Assembly (NCBI RefSeq): GCF_011386835.1 | Contig: NC_088796.1 | Span: 83,969,468-84,033,467 of the forward strand | Source of the DNA: Chrysemys picta bellii | Lineage: Eukaryota > Chordata > Testudines > Emydidae | Length of the DNA: 64,000 bases | Direction: 5' to 3' | Part shown: piece by piece, positions 44,961 to 56,961 of the stretch | How positions within the stretch are numbered: position 1 is the first letter of the stretch | Layout of the letters: each line of letters opens with the position of its first letter | Made by a program: the position numbers and the translations under genes | Notes under the pieces: model-generated | Seen by the model: the letters and a program-made list of their open reading frames with translations, nothing else | The model's database searches: none | Told to the model about the DNA's origin: nothing

Positions 44961-47319
44961 TTTAGGGTTTTAGTAAATCTTGATATCTTCTTAATAAGTG
45001 GATATCTCACTTATTAGTATCGAGACCTAGATTTCTCTCAAATAGTAAGATACTTATGTATATGTATGTCTGTTTTAGAAGGACAAAAAATAGTTCTGTT
45101 ACTCACAAAATTATTCTTAATAAGCTTTTTTAAGATCCATGACATCATATATTTGTGCGTGTGTGTGAAGTCCATATATTAATTAAAGGAACTTATAGTT
45201 TATTTATGATAACTTTTTGCATTGTCATAGGAGGCTGAATCTTTTTATCATTTAAACAACTAAACACACAGAGTTTGTATGTTAGAAAGGACAACATGGC
45301 TGTCATTCTTTGGTCAGAAGCTGATTCAGTAGATTAGTCATAAGGTAGATTTATCTAGACAAAAACATTGTATAGTCACTCAGCATCTATTCTTATTGAT
45401 ATTATTCTTATTGAATATTCATATTCTAGTAGAGCCCGGAGATCCAAGTCAGGATCAGAGCCCTATGGTACCTGAACAAATGCATATGAAGACAAGGTTC
45501 CCGTTCAAAAGAGTTCACAGGAAATTAATTGTAAAAGCTTTTAAGCTATTTAAAGCACATCCTCAAATAATATGCAGTGACTCACAGTCATGCAGTGAAA
45601 ATTTTAAAACTGTCCCTGATTTTTTTAAAGAATTTGCACACTGGATATTAAACAAATACTAAAGTTCCTAGTGCTATTGTCTAGATCCACTGTTTTTTAT
45701 AAAGTGAGTTTAAAAAAATATCTTGGACTGATTAAAAAAAAATTTGGAATCTCTCTTTTTCCCTCTGAAGTCCATTATGAAAATGCTGTCTATTTCTACT
45801 ATGCTAATTAAATCTAGAGCTCTTTTCCATAACAATTTTAATAATATAATTTTAGCAATGACCTCATTATCAGAAAACCAAGCAGACAGTTCAGAGAACA
45901 AAATGGAGAAAGTGCCGAATTGTAGACTTCACAGAAAGCCCAAATGAAAGTAATGAGGTACCATTTAAAAAAAAAAGCATACATACACTATAGAACGTTT
46001 GCAGCAATTGATTTTTTTTTAAAGTGATTTCTGGGAGGCATTGAACTCATCCACAGAAAATGCAACTATGTCCCCTAAATCCATTTGCTATTACAGTTAT
46101 GCAAAACTATCCTGGCGTTCAAATAGAATGTGGCAGTCAAACAATAGACTGCTATTCACCAATTAAGGATTAATAAAGCATGTGCCATATAGATTACATT
46201 CTTTCTCTCTGTAGTTAGCACAAGCTAGTAATTGTATTATGTACAACTTTAGTTAGTAGTAAAAAACTAGTTAACTAGTTCCCCTTTTCCAGAGCTATGT
46301 CATCTGTTAGCTGACTGCATTTTTGTGATAATTTTCTCCATTTAAGAGGCATGAAAAACTATTGATAATAATATTTAATAGTGGTTTAAACTAGTGTAGA
46401 AGTACTGTACTGCAATATTGCATTATTTATTTGGAGCAATTTGTGACAATAAATTCACAGCTGAAGGGGTCAAGTCATTTGTTGTTAAACTCTAAAGACT
46501 TGTTTTCAGATTTTCTGTTCCATTTCTATTCAATTAATCTTAACTTAGCGTTTTCTGTCTGGGCTAGAACATGCATTCTATATAGTCCTTAATGAGAAAA
46601 AGAAAATGAGAAATTGACTTGTAAACTTTTGTGTATGATTACATATTACTATAAGATTTACCAAAAACTGCAAATGTATGGAAACACTAAATAGTACTTT
46701 TTTCCCTTTTCAACTCCAGTGTGTTACATGCTATTATTTTTACACTGTAAATATATATGTTGTTGGCACTTGTTTTACTATTAAATAAGACCAAGATAAA
46801 TCGTTTTATCTCACCCAGAATGAGGCTGTGAACATTTATTAATTAACACAATATTAGTGAGTGCATGACTCAGTGAGGTGCACAGGGAGGGAATGGGAAT
46901 GCACAAGAAATCTCCCCCAGCCTGTGCAAGAGCCTGTCACAGTGCAGTCCCTATGCTTCCCTCAGTGTACTCTGTGGCACCCTATGCACCAAACAGCAAA
47001 GCAGCGAGCGTATGCTGCATTGCCTGAAGGAATGGAGCAGCCGGCTCCCTCTCCCTGTACCCTCTATAGTTGCAGGGGGAATTCTGCCTGGAGCTCCCCT
47101 GGACTAGATGCCCCGCTGCATCGCCCCCCAGAGCACAATGTGAATATGATGCATGGCTGAACCCTTAGAAAATATGCTGAAGTCTTGATGTGAAGACAAA
47201 AAAATTTCAAGTTAAAAAAGTTGTAACTAATCAGCTCTCTTCAAATTTACACGTTTCTTTACATGAGGCACAGTGCATCTTTGTGAAGAGGGGCCATTAG
47301 AAGTCAAGGAATCTGACTG
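44961..47319. other. Unassigned intronic DNA
   Basis: AT-rich. A GC-richer island at 46860-47160 has an open frame of 99 codons without any recognised domain; its origin is unknown. Confidence 0.4.
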
Positions 47320-47329
47320 CATAAATACT

Positions 47330-47460
47330 GACATGCATCCGACGAAGTGGACATTCACCCACGAAAGCTTATGCTCCAATACATCTGTTAATCTTAAAGG
47401 TGCCACAGGACCCTCTGTTGCTTTCTACAGATCCAGACTAACACGGCTACTCCTCTGATA
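47330..47460 (+). mobile_element. PLE-tail insertion with 10-bp duplication
   Basis: 131 bp flanked by CATAAATACT (47320-47329 and 47461-47470). It starts five bases before the hammerhead-like module (47335-47374: CCGACGA, GTGGAC..CACCCAC, GAAA, GCTT, ATGC). It includes the complete terminus GACTAACACGGCTACTCC and ends CTGATA. Confidence 0.9.
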
Positions 47461-47470
47461 CATAAATACT

Positions 47471-49856
47471 TTGTTTCTATATAATGTACAATGTTATATG
47501 TATATATTTGGACTCAAAATAGGGGAGGTGTCAATAGCCATCTCACTTAGAACCTAAATAGAACATTTAAAGACAAATATTTACATCTTAAAGTGCCAGA
47601 AAAACTAAATTCTAAGTGCTGACCTAAAACAGTCTGGCTATTACTCACCTGCATTTACTTCCTACTCTCAGACCTTCACTCTTACTTCTACCTGCAATAC
47701 TTTCTAGTATCATTATCTGCAATCAGTCTCAATAGATCCATTCACAATCTGGGACCAGGCCCGTATTCCACCCACTTTAAAACATCCCAGATACAAATGC
47801 CTCCTAATTGTTATAGGACATTTGTTTCTGTTCCAAATGTAGCACCAGGTTGTGTGTGGGTTCACAAACGTGGGAGGTAAAGAAGAGTGCAGGGAGCTTA
47901 CACCTTGTGCATGGGCCGGTCAGAGTGTGATGTAGAGTCACTGTTCCATGCTGCCAGTGGTACTAGCCACCACAGAGTCTAGTGGCAAAGGACAGGGTGA
48001 ATTTGAGGCCATGCCACTTACTTCTTCACCAGAGGAGGTGCTAGCCAGATGCAGGGGAGTGAACACTATCCATTTAAAGTGTGACAAAGTGTTGGTGCAT
48101 CATATGTTCCCTAAGAACCTCAGGAGGGAGTCTGAATGAGTTAGCCAATATTCTTCCTGGGATTCCAGCTGTAGCATAGCTCCTCCATATCTCATCCAGC
48201 TCACAGACATGCCTTTTAAGGCACAATTTAGCTCTGAGAAGTGAGAAGACAAACCCTGACTTCCATAGGAGGTTGCCTAAGTAAGAACTTGACAATTTAC
48301 CCGTTATAAAGATTATTTCCCACAAAACAGATCAGAGATTCTCCTATTCTGCTTTATCTGGAGTGCCTGTAAAGCACGAGTTCTCATTCTAGGGGTCGTG
48401 ACCAATCTCTCTTTTTACACTGGCTGGATGGAAGTAGGATCTCAAAACTATGGAGGGGTCGGGGAGGGAGGCCTGAAACGTTCTTTTCTTATAACATAGG
48501 GTCACAGGATGGAAAAATTGAGGAACCACTGCTTTAAGGCATATCTATGAGGGATCATCTGCCAAGAAAAATGTATTTCAAATAAATTAAATAGTTTGGG
48601 ATAATCACTTTGGCCTGATTTGCCCCCCCCTCAAGTCACAGTGAGTAATGCTTTAATTCATGTGTCATCCCATTGACTTAAATGGGACTAATGCCAGAAT
48701 AAGTTATTACTCAAGTAAGGATAGCAGACGTGGCCACGTAAGAACTTAAAGCAATTGCACATTCATTCTGGAGACAATGGTGTACTCTCAAAGCTCTTTC
48801 AGTCTGGAGTGAAAGAGGTATCTATTTTTATAAGTAGAGCAAAATACCCTGCAACGAATAACAAAACAGGTCACCTCTTTGCTAATTATTTCAAATCTTA
48901 GAAATCCATTTCCAATATTATTGCCATCAAAACTGTCAAAGGATATATTGGCACTGTGTTTCTTTAGACAAACACTGCCTAGTGGCTTGTTACCATATCT
49001 TTGAAGGCCCAGTCTTCTAAGGTTCCCAATAAGCTGTCAGTCACCAGGCCTAGGACTACCCTATGCATTGGCTTGGATTGTATAACCCGAGAAGTGTCTC
49101 AAAATACAGAAATCAGTGATTTCCCCCTAATTCTTCACAAAAGTTTAATAGCAATTGCTATAGAAGGGTTATGTGACTAAGACATCATTAGTTTTACAAA
49201 GACAGAGTTTACTAGAAAGATATGCTATGAAGTATCATAAATATTTGAAATTAAGCTATGATCTGCTTGTGAAGTAAATGACCAAATGTATTTTGTGATG
49301 CATTATCTCTACTTTTTTATGATCTAATCTTACTAATAAATTCAGTCACTTGCAATGTATTTTCCAATTGCCATCAGTACAAATTAGTGAGCTGCTCAAC
49401 ATAATAAATGTTCAGTTAAAACAACCATTTAAAAACATTAATTACCAAAGTAGCTTTGTGGCTTGAGTACTAAAAGGGTAGCAACCTGTTGACTATGCTT
49501 CCTTGGTGGTGGTCGAGGCAGGATGCAAAATGTTTGTAACTGCCAACCCTAGAAACTCAACCTGGGACCTGAGAATCAGTCTGGGTTCTTTTATGATCAT
49601 GTATCAACACCAGTTGTAAAATGTATACTGCCCAAATTAGGCTCTCAGTTACACCTGATCAACCCTGTAGCCTTTAAATTATTCCCTGAGTTACACATGT
49701 ATAATCCTATTGTTTTCAGATTATGCACCACCCCTTTAGTGACATTTTCACAACCCCAATGCCTTTTAGCTATTAACGATGGTCCCTGCAGCTAGAATTT
49801 AGTGAACAATCTTGTTGATGCACAAACAGGAACCAAATCCTGTTCATTCACTCTTA
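47471..49856. other. Intronic DNA with one hAT-like relic
   Basis: 48377-48531 has GAGTTCTCATTCTAGGGGTC and TTGAGGAACCACTG, matching Charlie-type ends (CAGTGGTTCTCAA) of a short non-autonomous hAT. 48640-48720 has a small CATTGACTTAAATGGG-type palindromic relic. The remainder is unassigned. Confidence 0.45.
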
Positions 49857-50142
49857 GGCTTGGTCTACACTAACCCCCCAAATCGAACTAAGGTACGCAA
49901 CTTCAGCTACGTGAATAACATAGCTTAAGTTCGAAGTACCTTAGTTCAATCTTACCTCGGTCCACACGCGGCAGGCAGGCTCCCCCGTCGACTCCGCGGT
50001 ACTCCTCTCGTCTAGCTGGAGTACCGCAGTCGACGGCGAGCACTTCCGGGTTCGACTTATCGCGTCCAGACAAGACGCGATAAGTCGAACCCAGAAGTTC
50101 GATTGCCAGCCGCCGAACTAGCGGCTGGGTATAGACGTACCC
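49857..50142 (+). mobile_element. PIF/Harbinger-like MITE, copy 2
   Basis: 286 bp, ends GGCTTGGTCTACAC and ATAGACGTACCC, flanked by TTA (49854-49856) and TAA (50143-50145). It holds three internal palindromes, including GTCGACTCCGCGGTACTCC against GGAGTACCGCAGTCGAC. Nearly identical to the other two copies. Confidence 0.8.
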
Positions 50143-50223
50143 TAAGTCATATTGTGTGGTACTAATAAGAGTAAAATGCAGCACAAACTCAATTTAATAA
50201 TGAAAGTCAAGTGATATTACTTT

Positions 50224-51108
50224 CAGGGCCGGCTCCAGGCACCAGTCGACCAAGCACGTGCTTGGGGCAGCACCTGGTAAGGGGCAGCCAATCTTGGGGG
50301 GGCGCTCAGGGTTTTGGGGGGGGGGGGTTCAGTTGGGCGGCGCTGGGGGGTGGGGTGGGTTGTTTTTGTTTCGGCGGCTGGGCGCGCGGGGAGTGCTGGG
50401 GGGTGGGATTCGGCATCGGCGCTCCGCGGGGGGGGGGGCAGCACGGCGGGGCGCTCCACGGGGGGGGGGCTGTTCGGCAGCGCGGCTTGGCGGTTGGGTG
50501 TTTGGTGGTGCGGCGCTTATCGGGAGGTGTGTGTGGCGACGGGGGGGGGTGTTTGGCGGCACTCGGCGGGGGGGGGTTGGCGGCGCTCCGCGGGGGGCTG
50601 AGGGGTGTTCGGCTGCGCGGCGCTCTGCGGTGGGGGGGTGTTTGGCGGCGCTCGGCGGGGGGCCGGGGAGTGTTCGGCTGCGCGGTGCTCTGCGGGGGGC
50701 TGGGGGGCTTAGGCGGCCCTCTGCAGGGGGCTAGGGGGTTCGGTGGCACTCAGCGGGGTGGGGGTGTTTGGCAGCGCTCAGTGGGGGAGGGGTTCGGCGG
50801 CGCTCCGTGGGGTGGGGGTGTTTGGCAGCGCTCGGCGGGGGGGGGGTTGGTGGCGCTCTGTGTGTGGGGGTGTTCAGCGGCGCTCCGCGGGGGGGGTGTT
50901 CGGCAGCGTGGCGCTCCGCGGGAGGCTGGCGGGTTTGGTGGGGGAGTTTGGCGGCGCGGCGCTCCGTGGGGGGGGGGGCGGGTTCTGCGGTGCAGCGAGC
51001 CGGAGGGGTTCGGCGGCACGGTGCTGAGGGTGTGTGTTATGGCGGCGCTATGGAGAGCGGCACTCTTTTTTTTTGCTTGGGGCGGCAAAAAAGTTAGAGC
51101 CGGCCCTG
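50224..51108 (+). mobile_element. GC-rich non-autonomous hAT-like element
   Basis: 885 bp with inverted ends CAGGGCCGGCTC and GAGCCGGCCCTG. Flanks are ATTACTTT (50216-50223) and ATCACTTT (51109-51116), an 8-bp duplication with one difference, as in hAT elements. Inner ends show GCACGTGCTTGGGGC and GCTTGGGGCGGC. No transposase; the centre is a G-rich minisatellite. Confidence 0.8.
50300..51040 (+). repeat. G-rich minisatellite
   Basis: Imperfect units of about 24-35 bp built on TTCGGCGGCGCTCCGCGG followed by a run of 5-10 G, with variants TTTGGCAGCGCTCGGCGG. G runs on one strand only make it a strong candidate for G-quadruplex formation. The 324-codon glycine-rich frame and its shadows on both strands result from this repeat and are not genes. 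Confidence 0.85.
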
Positions 51109-51116
51109 ATCACTTT

Positions 51117-51728
51117 GACTACGCACAAGGAACAGATGTGGTGAGTACATATGTGCCATTTTTACATAGTTACTTTCCAAAATAGAGATATACTTTAAGC
51201 CTGAGCATCAAGAACTTGTGCTTCTAGTGGGCTTATTACAGAGTATGTTCCAATATATTTTAGACCATTCTTCTTGCAAATATTAGATGAATTTCAACCC
51301 AGAATCCAAGACATTGAGGCTACATCACCACGGAGCTATTGTCAGTAGTTTACACAAAAACTATATCAGCCTTTACATGTGTTAGGATCTGAAGGCACTG
51401 GGTTACTTAAAGGCTATACATGGCAGGTGCACGTCTTATTTGCTAACACAACCATGCTATCTCTGACATAGTTTGTACATGGTGCTATGTACTGTTGGTA
51501 CAATCTGTAATGTCATGAGCTATGGACTTCATTGATGACAATCCTCTTGTTAAGCAAATGTTGCTAGTACATTTTAGCTCATGAGGATGACCTGTATAGT
51601 ACTGGTGAGCTAGGTATTGATGTCCCAGTAGCTCAGCTGCGGAGGATGGGAGTTCTAACCCTGTTTCGGACTGATTGAAGGGGTTTGCTCAACTTTTGTG
51701 AGAGAGGTGTGTAATATAGTAGTCTGTC
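51117..51728. other. Unassigned intronic DNA
   Basis: Non-coding; nothing recognised. Confidence 0.45.
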
Positions 51729-52310
51729 CAGGGCGGGTGCAAGGATGTTTCATGCCCTAGGCGAAACTTCCACCTTGCGCCCCCTCCCCCCCGAGCTCTG
51801 TGGCAGCTCTCTGCCCCCCCGCCCTAAGGCGCCCCTCCTGTGGCAGCTCCCCCCCCTCCGCCCTGAGGCGCCCATCCCCCTGCAGCAGCTCCCTCCCGCG
51901 GCAGCTCCCCCTGGCCCGGGGAGCCATGCAGCAGCTCCCTGCCCCAACTCACCTCTGCTCCGCCTCCTCCCCGAGCATGCCGTCGCCGCTCCACTTCTCC
52001 CGCCTTCCAGGCTTGCGGCACCAATCAGCTATTTGGCGCCACAAGCCTGGGAGGGAGAGAAGCAAAGCGGGGCAGCGTGCTCAGGGGAGGAGGTGGAGCA
52101 GAGGTGAGCTGGGGCGGGGAGTTCCCCTGCGTGCTGCCCCCCTCTTACTTGCTGCAGGTGGACCCCCCACCCCAGCTCCCTCCGCCTAAATGCTGATGAT
52201 GACCCGGGCGGCCGAAGATCCGGTCGCCTGCCGAAGGACCAAAATGCCGCCCCCCAAATGCTAGTGCCCTAGGCGACCACCTAGGTCACCTAATGGGTTG
52301 CACTGGCCTG
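51729..52310 (+). mobile_element. GC-rich non-autonomous hAT-like element
   Basis: 582 bp with ends CAGGGCGGGTGCAAGG and GGTTGCACTGGCCTG. Flanks are AGTCTGTC (51721-51728) and AGTCTGCC (52311-52318), an 8-bp duplication with one difference. Subterminal GCCCTAGGCGA (51767) and GTGCCCTAGGCGACC (52265) are repeated. Internal GGCTTGCGGCACCAATCAGC contains an inverted CCAATCAGCTATTTGGCGCC piece. No coding capacity. Confidence 0.75.
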
Positions 52311-52394
52311 AGTCTGCCTGGACTCCCACCTGCTATTCGAAAATTGGGTAGCAGCTATGGGCAGGTAAGCTTTTTCCATCTATATATGGCCAGG

Positions 52395-53215
52395 AGGCTC
52401 TGGTATTTCTTTCGGATGCAGATGTTGCACCTGTCATCCATGCCTTTGTCACTGCCAAACTAGACTGTTGCAATCCACGCTACGTGGGGCTACATCTTTG
52501 TACATTTTTATTAACAATGTTGGTATTTCTAATGCCAGATTCTGACTCAACAGTAACATGTGCATATTTCTTGGCGTGGAGGATTTCTTCCAGAAATGTA
52601 GTGTGATGAATAAGCCTACTTTGAAACACTGAACAATAATTTTTAACATTCCCTTTGAGCAAAAACTGGCTGATAGTGCTTACACTTTTTGACTTTTCTC
52701 TTCACTCTAAACACTTGATTACACTGAACACTCATTCCAGGGGATTAACCATTTGTTCCCTGTAAACACAGAAAAAATTCTAATCCTGTCTAGCAATAAG
52801 TCTTGACTAAACATTTTCTAGTTATTTAAAAAATAACATTGATGTAAGAAAGGGATACTTCAGGTGGCCTGAAAGAAGTTCTCTGAGACATATGGCCACT
52901 CTTTAAAATCTATCCAGAAATTACAGCTTGTTTAGAATTCAGCATCTTGCTTGCTAATGAATACATCTTTCTAGCAACGTGAGATGCCATGTTTTGGGAT
53001 CTGTACTGGCTACTTTCTAGGTACTGGGTAGAATTTAAGGTGTTGATTTTGATTTACAAAGCCCTAAGTGGATTGGAACGATCTATTTGAAAGACTGCTT
53101 CTTTCTCCAGGCCAAACTGCCACAGTTGCTTGACAGAGGGATCAGCCAGCATTGCATTGTTCACAAAAGCCCCATAGCTTTGGAACATGATCTGTGCTAG
53201 TCCAGAATAATCTTA
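52395..53215 (+). pseudogene. L2/CR1-clade LINE relic
   Basis: 52410-52490 reads SDADVAPVIHAFVTAKLDCC then NPRYVGLH, the DYCN-type region of L2-clade RTs. 53000-53190 reads equivalents of FKVLILIYKAL and YLKDCF. Between them (52500-52980) lies unrelated AT-rich sequence. Confidence 0.55.
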
Positions 53216-54799
53216 CTCCAGAATGTGCTGCAAGCCCCACGAGTTTTCCTGAGTTGTGAGGTATTGGTAAGACTCTGGTGGAAGCTTGTTAAGGTTATCA
53301 GTATGTTTTAGCTGCTAAGTATTGGGTGAAGGATAGAGGTTACAGGAGTAGTCTGTTTTTATAACTGCATTTTTAAGTGTTTCATGGAGTGCCAGGAGCA
53401 AAAGATAGGTTACTCTTTTCAGTGAATGAGAGTACAAATTAAAATAAATGAATGTCTGTGGGGTTTTTTTGTTAAGTTAACTATATTTATCTTTTGGTGG
53501 ATTCTTGTATGTATATTTCAAGTGGATATTTCTCAGCGGTCAGTATTAGTGTTGGGGAGTGATTTGAGGATGACAACATGTGAGATGTACATACGTCCTG
53601 CTGTTGGCTCTTGGGACTTTATCTGTACTTTCTGGTGACAGTTAGTATTTACAGCCATCTTGTTACTTGAAAACATGTGATGTTTAAGGGTTGGCATCTT
53701 CTGATCTAAAAAAAATTTTTTTGAGTTGCCATCTTAGCTTAGATACATAGGGAATAATGCAAGTCTTACCATTTTGCTTTTAGTAGCCCCCATGATTTTG
53801 TATTACCATTCTGGTTTTCCATGATTCATGAAAAGTCCACAGTCTTCTTTCTAGATTTTCCCTTTTAGGTATTTATAAACAGGTAATCATCAGCATATTG
53901 TAGAATCATCGGCCATAATTTGTAGAAAATAGAAAAACAATTCCATTAAAGTAAGGTACACTACTTTATTGTTGTTTATTCCTACAGTGCTGTGTGCATG
54001 TGTGCTTGTTAATTTACCTCTCAGAATTTGATTCTAAATAATTCCAGACACTCCTCAATATGCTGCACCAAAGATCTTCAGCTGATGTATATTGGCAGAG
54101 CTTCATTGAAATCAGCTGATTACTTGAATGGGCTTTAGGTGTTCAGCCCCCAGGAAAATCAGGCTACCTACAGAGGTACCTAAATATAAATTTAGCATCT
54201 TAACTTTATGCTCTAAAGCCTAAAAATGTTGTTGTAGGTGCCTGGGTTGCACATGCAAAATACGTGGATACAAACAGGTAATGGCACCTGCAGAAACATG
54301 CAGTTGGTCTCTCAAATATATTTTGCATTTTTAATTTTAGGTGGTTAGGCCAGATCCTCAGTTCGTGTAAATCAGTGTAACTCCACTAATTTCTGTAGAG
54401 CTGTGCTCGTTTAAAACAACTGAGGATCTGACCTTTAAAGTTTGGCTTCATATTTGCTGACGCCTTTTGCATCAAGATTTTAGAAACTTCAAAAACCAGA
54501 AGGTGAGATACAAGGGAAGTGTAATGGTACAAAAAAATAGATATTGAAACAAATCTATCCCCCAAACTGTAGTTTCTTATACTACAACAACAGAAAATCA
54601 TCTAACTCACAGTAGTCACTCAATCTTTCATTTTACTCAATCTTTAATTTTACTCCAAGATATAATGACTCCAATAACCTTTTATAGAGATAAATTAAAA
54701 GACAATATATGCTGGACATATGAAAACAAACAAGAAACTCTCTAAACTTGTATGCTCCTTTATAAGACACTTTGTCAAGATTCCAGATAAGGTAAAAAG
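53216..54799. other. Unassigned intronic DNA
   Basis: A palindromic relic at about 54345-54435 (GGCCAGATCCTCAG / CTGAGGATCTGACC). Otherwise nothing recognised. Confidence 0.45.
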
Positions 54800-55189
54800 C
54801 AACATAATAGGGCTGTCAAGCAATTAAAAAAATTAATCATGATTAATCGCATGATCAATTGCGCAGCTAAACAATAATAGCATATCATTTATTTAAATAT
54901 TTTTGGATGTTTTCTACGTGTTCAAATATATTGATTTCAATTACAACACAGAATACAAAGTGTACAGTGCTCACTTTATATTTATTTTTATTACAAATAT
55001 TTGCACTGTAAAAACCAAAAGAAATAGTATTCTTTAATTCACCTAATACAAGCACTGTAGGGCAATCTCTTTATCACAAATGTTGAACTTACAAATGTAG
55101 AATTATGTACAAAAAAAAAAGCCTGCACTCAAAAATAAAACAATATAAAACTTTAGAGCCTACAAGTCCACTCAGTCCTACTTCTTGAT

Positions 55190-55860
55190 CAGCCAATCAC
55201 TCAGACAAAAAAGTTTGGTTACAATTTGCAGGAGATAAGGCTACCCGCTTCTTTTTTACAATGTCACCTGAAAGTGAGAACAGGCGTTCACATGGCACTT
55301 TTGTAGCTGGCATCACAAGATATTTACATGCCAGATGCACTAAAGATTCATATGTCCCTTCATGCTTCAACCACCATTCCAGAGGACATGCATCCATGCT
55401 GATGATGGGTTCTGCTTGATAACGATCCAAAGCAGAGCAGACTGATGCATGTTCATGTTCATCATCTGAGTCAGATGCCACCAGCAGAAGGTTGAGTTTC
55501 TTTTTTGGTGTTCAGGTTCTGTAGTTTCTGCATTGGAGTGTTGCTCTTTTAAGACTTCTGAAAGCATGCTGCACACGAACATGAACCCATGAACAGGAAC
55601 ACCTCATCCTTCTCAGATTTTGGAAGGCACTTCATATTCTTAAACCTTGGGTCAAGTGCTGTATTTTTAGAAATCTCACATTGGTATCTTCTTTGCATTT
55701 TGTCAAATCTGCTATGAAAGTGTTCTTAAAATGAACATGTGCTGGGCCATCATCCGAGACTGCTATAACATGAAATAAATGGCAGAATGTGGGTAAAACA
55801 GAGCAGGAGACATATAATTCTCCCCCAAGGAGTTCAGTCAAAAATTTAATTAACACATTA
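55190..55860 (-). pseudogene. hAT transposase C-terminal half, left arm
   Basis: Broken in at least two places. About 55850-55640 reads LTELLGGELYVSCSVLPTFC and HVIAVSDDGPAHVHFKNTFI. 55481-55197 reads ISMDACPLEWWLKHEG, then KYLVMPATKVPCERLFSLSG, the hATC dimerisation motif. The N-terminal half with zinc finger and first catalytic residue is absent. Confidence 0.8.
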
Positions 55861-55883
55861 TTTTTTTAACAAGCATCATCAGC

Positions 55884-56068
55884 ATGGAAGCATGTCCTCT
55901 GGAATGGTGGCCAAAGCATGAAGGGGCATACGAATGTTTAGCATATCTGGCACATAAATACCTTGCTACACCTACTACAAAAGTGCCATGCGAACACCTG
56001 TTTTCACTTTCAGGTGACATTGTAAATAAGAAACAAGCAGAAGTATCTTCCATAAATGTAAACAAACG
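55884..56068 (+). pseudogene. hAT transposase C-terminal end, right arm
   Basis: Second, inverted copy of the hATC motif: ACPLEWWPKHEGAYECLAYL and KVPCEHLFSLSGDIVNKK. It differs from the left-arm copy at scattered positions, so the two arms have diverged since the inversion. The frame is then broken by the nested insertions. Confidence 0.8.
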
Positions 56069-56079
56069 TGTATGTCTAA

Positions 56080-56365
56080 GGGTATGTCTACACCCAGCCG
56101 CTAATTCGGCGTCTGGCAATCGAAGTTCTGGGTTCGACTTATCGCGTCTTGTCTGGACGCGATAAGTCGAACCAGGAAGTGCTCGCCGTCAACTGCGGTA
56201 CTCCAGCTAGACGAGAGGAGTACCGCGGAGTCGACGGGGGAGCCTGCCTGCTGCGTGTGGACCGAGGTAAGTTCGAACTAAGGTACTTCGAACTGCAGCT
56301 ACGTTATTCACGTAGCTGAAGTTGCGTACCTTAGTTCGATTTGGGGGTTTAGTGTAGACCAAGCC
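56080..56365 (-). mobile_element. PIF/Harbinger-like MITE, copy 3
   Basis: 286 bp, same length as copy 2. Ends GGGTATGTCTACAC and GTGTAGACCAAGCC; flanks TAA (56077-56079) and TTA (56366-56368). It contains the same three palindromes. It lies inside the left duplication of the neighbouring PLE tail, so it is the youngest of the three nested elements. Confidence 0.8.
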
Positions 56366-56369
56366 TTAG

Positions 56370-56508
56370 TATCAGAGGGGTAGCCATGTTAGTCTGAATC
56401 TGTAAAAAGCAACAGAGGGTCCTGTGGCACCTTTAAGACTAACAGAAGTTTTGGGAGCATAAGCTTTTGTGGGTAAGAACCTCACTTCTTCAGATGCAAG
56501 CATGCTTT
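56370..56508 (-). mobile_element. PLE tail nested in the fold-back hAT
   Basis: 139 bp in minus orientation. Its right flank is TGTATGTCTTAG (56509-56520). The left flank is the same string split by the MITE: TGTATGTCT at 56069-56077, and TTAG at 56366-56369. The module on the minus strand (56457-56497) has CTGAAGA, with the canonical U at position 2, but AAAA in place of GAAA. The terminus GTAGCCATGTTAGTCTG is complete. Confidence 0.85.
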
Positions 56509-56961
56509 TGTATGTCTTAGTGATTGGCTGAACAAGAAGTAGGACTGAGTGGACTTGTAGGCTCTAAAGTTTTACATTGTTTTGTTTTTGAGTGCAGTTA
56601 TGTAACAAAAAAAAAATCTGTGTTTTTAAGTTACGCTTCCACGATACAGAGATTGGGCTACAGTACTTGTATGAGGTGAATTGGAAAATACTATTTCTTT
56701 TGTTTATCATTTTTACAGTGCAAATATTTGTAATAAAAATAATAATATAGAATGAGCACTGTACACTTTGTTTTCTGTGTTGTATCAGAAATCAATATAT
56801 TTGAAAATGTAGAAAAACATCAAAAAATACCAATTTAAATGTATTAAATATTCTACTGTTTAACAGTGCGATTAATTGTGATTAATTTTTTTAATTGCAA
56901 TTAATGTTTTTGAGTTAATTGTGTGAGTTAACTGCGATTAATCGACAGCCCTACAACATAA

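Larger units (their letters stand above)
54808..56953. mobile_element. Fold-back hAT: two inverted copies of one 3' end
   Basis: 2,146 bp with both ends TAGGGCTGTC (inverted) and a perfect 8-bp duplication CAACATAA (54800-54807 and 56954-56961). Left arm (54808 to about 55405) and right arm (about 55873-56953 without its two insertions) are inverted copies of the same hAT 3' region: both carry the hATC coding end, AGTAGGACTGAGTGGACTTG, the TTTGAGTGCAG block and ATTAATC-rich subterminal DNA. About 470 bp between the arms is single-copy and holds more of the transposase. Nested in the right arm are a PLE tail and a MITE. Confidence 0.85.

Noticed and set aside
50211..51185. 324-codon glycine-rich open frame
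   Set aside because: It reads through a G-rich minisatellite in a non-autonomous hAT-like element. All frames on both strands are open there.
56166..56240. Large palindromes as a regulatory or replication site
   Set aside because: They recur in three dispersed MITE copies and are explained by that family.
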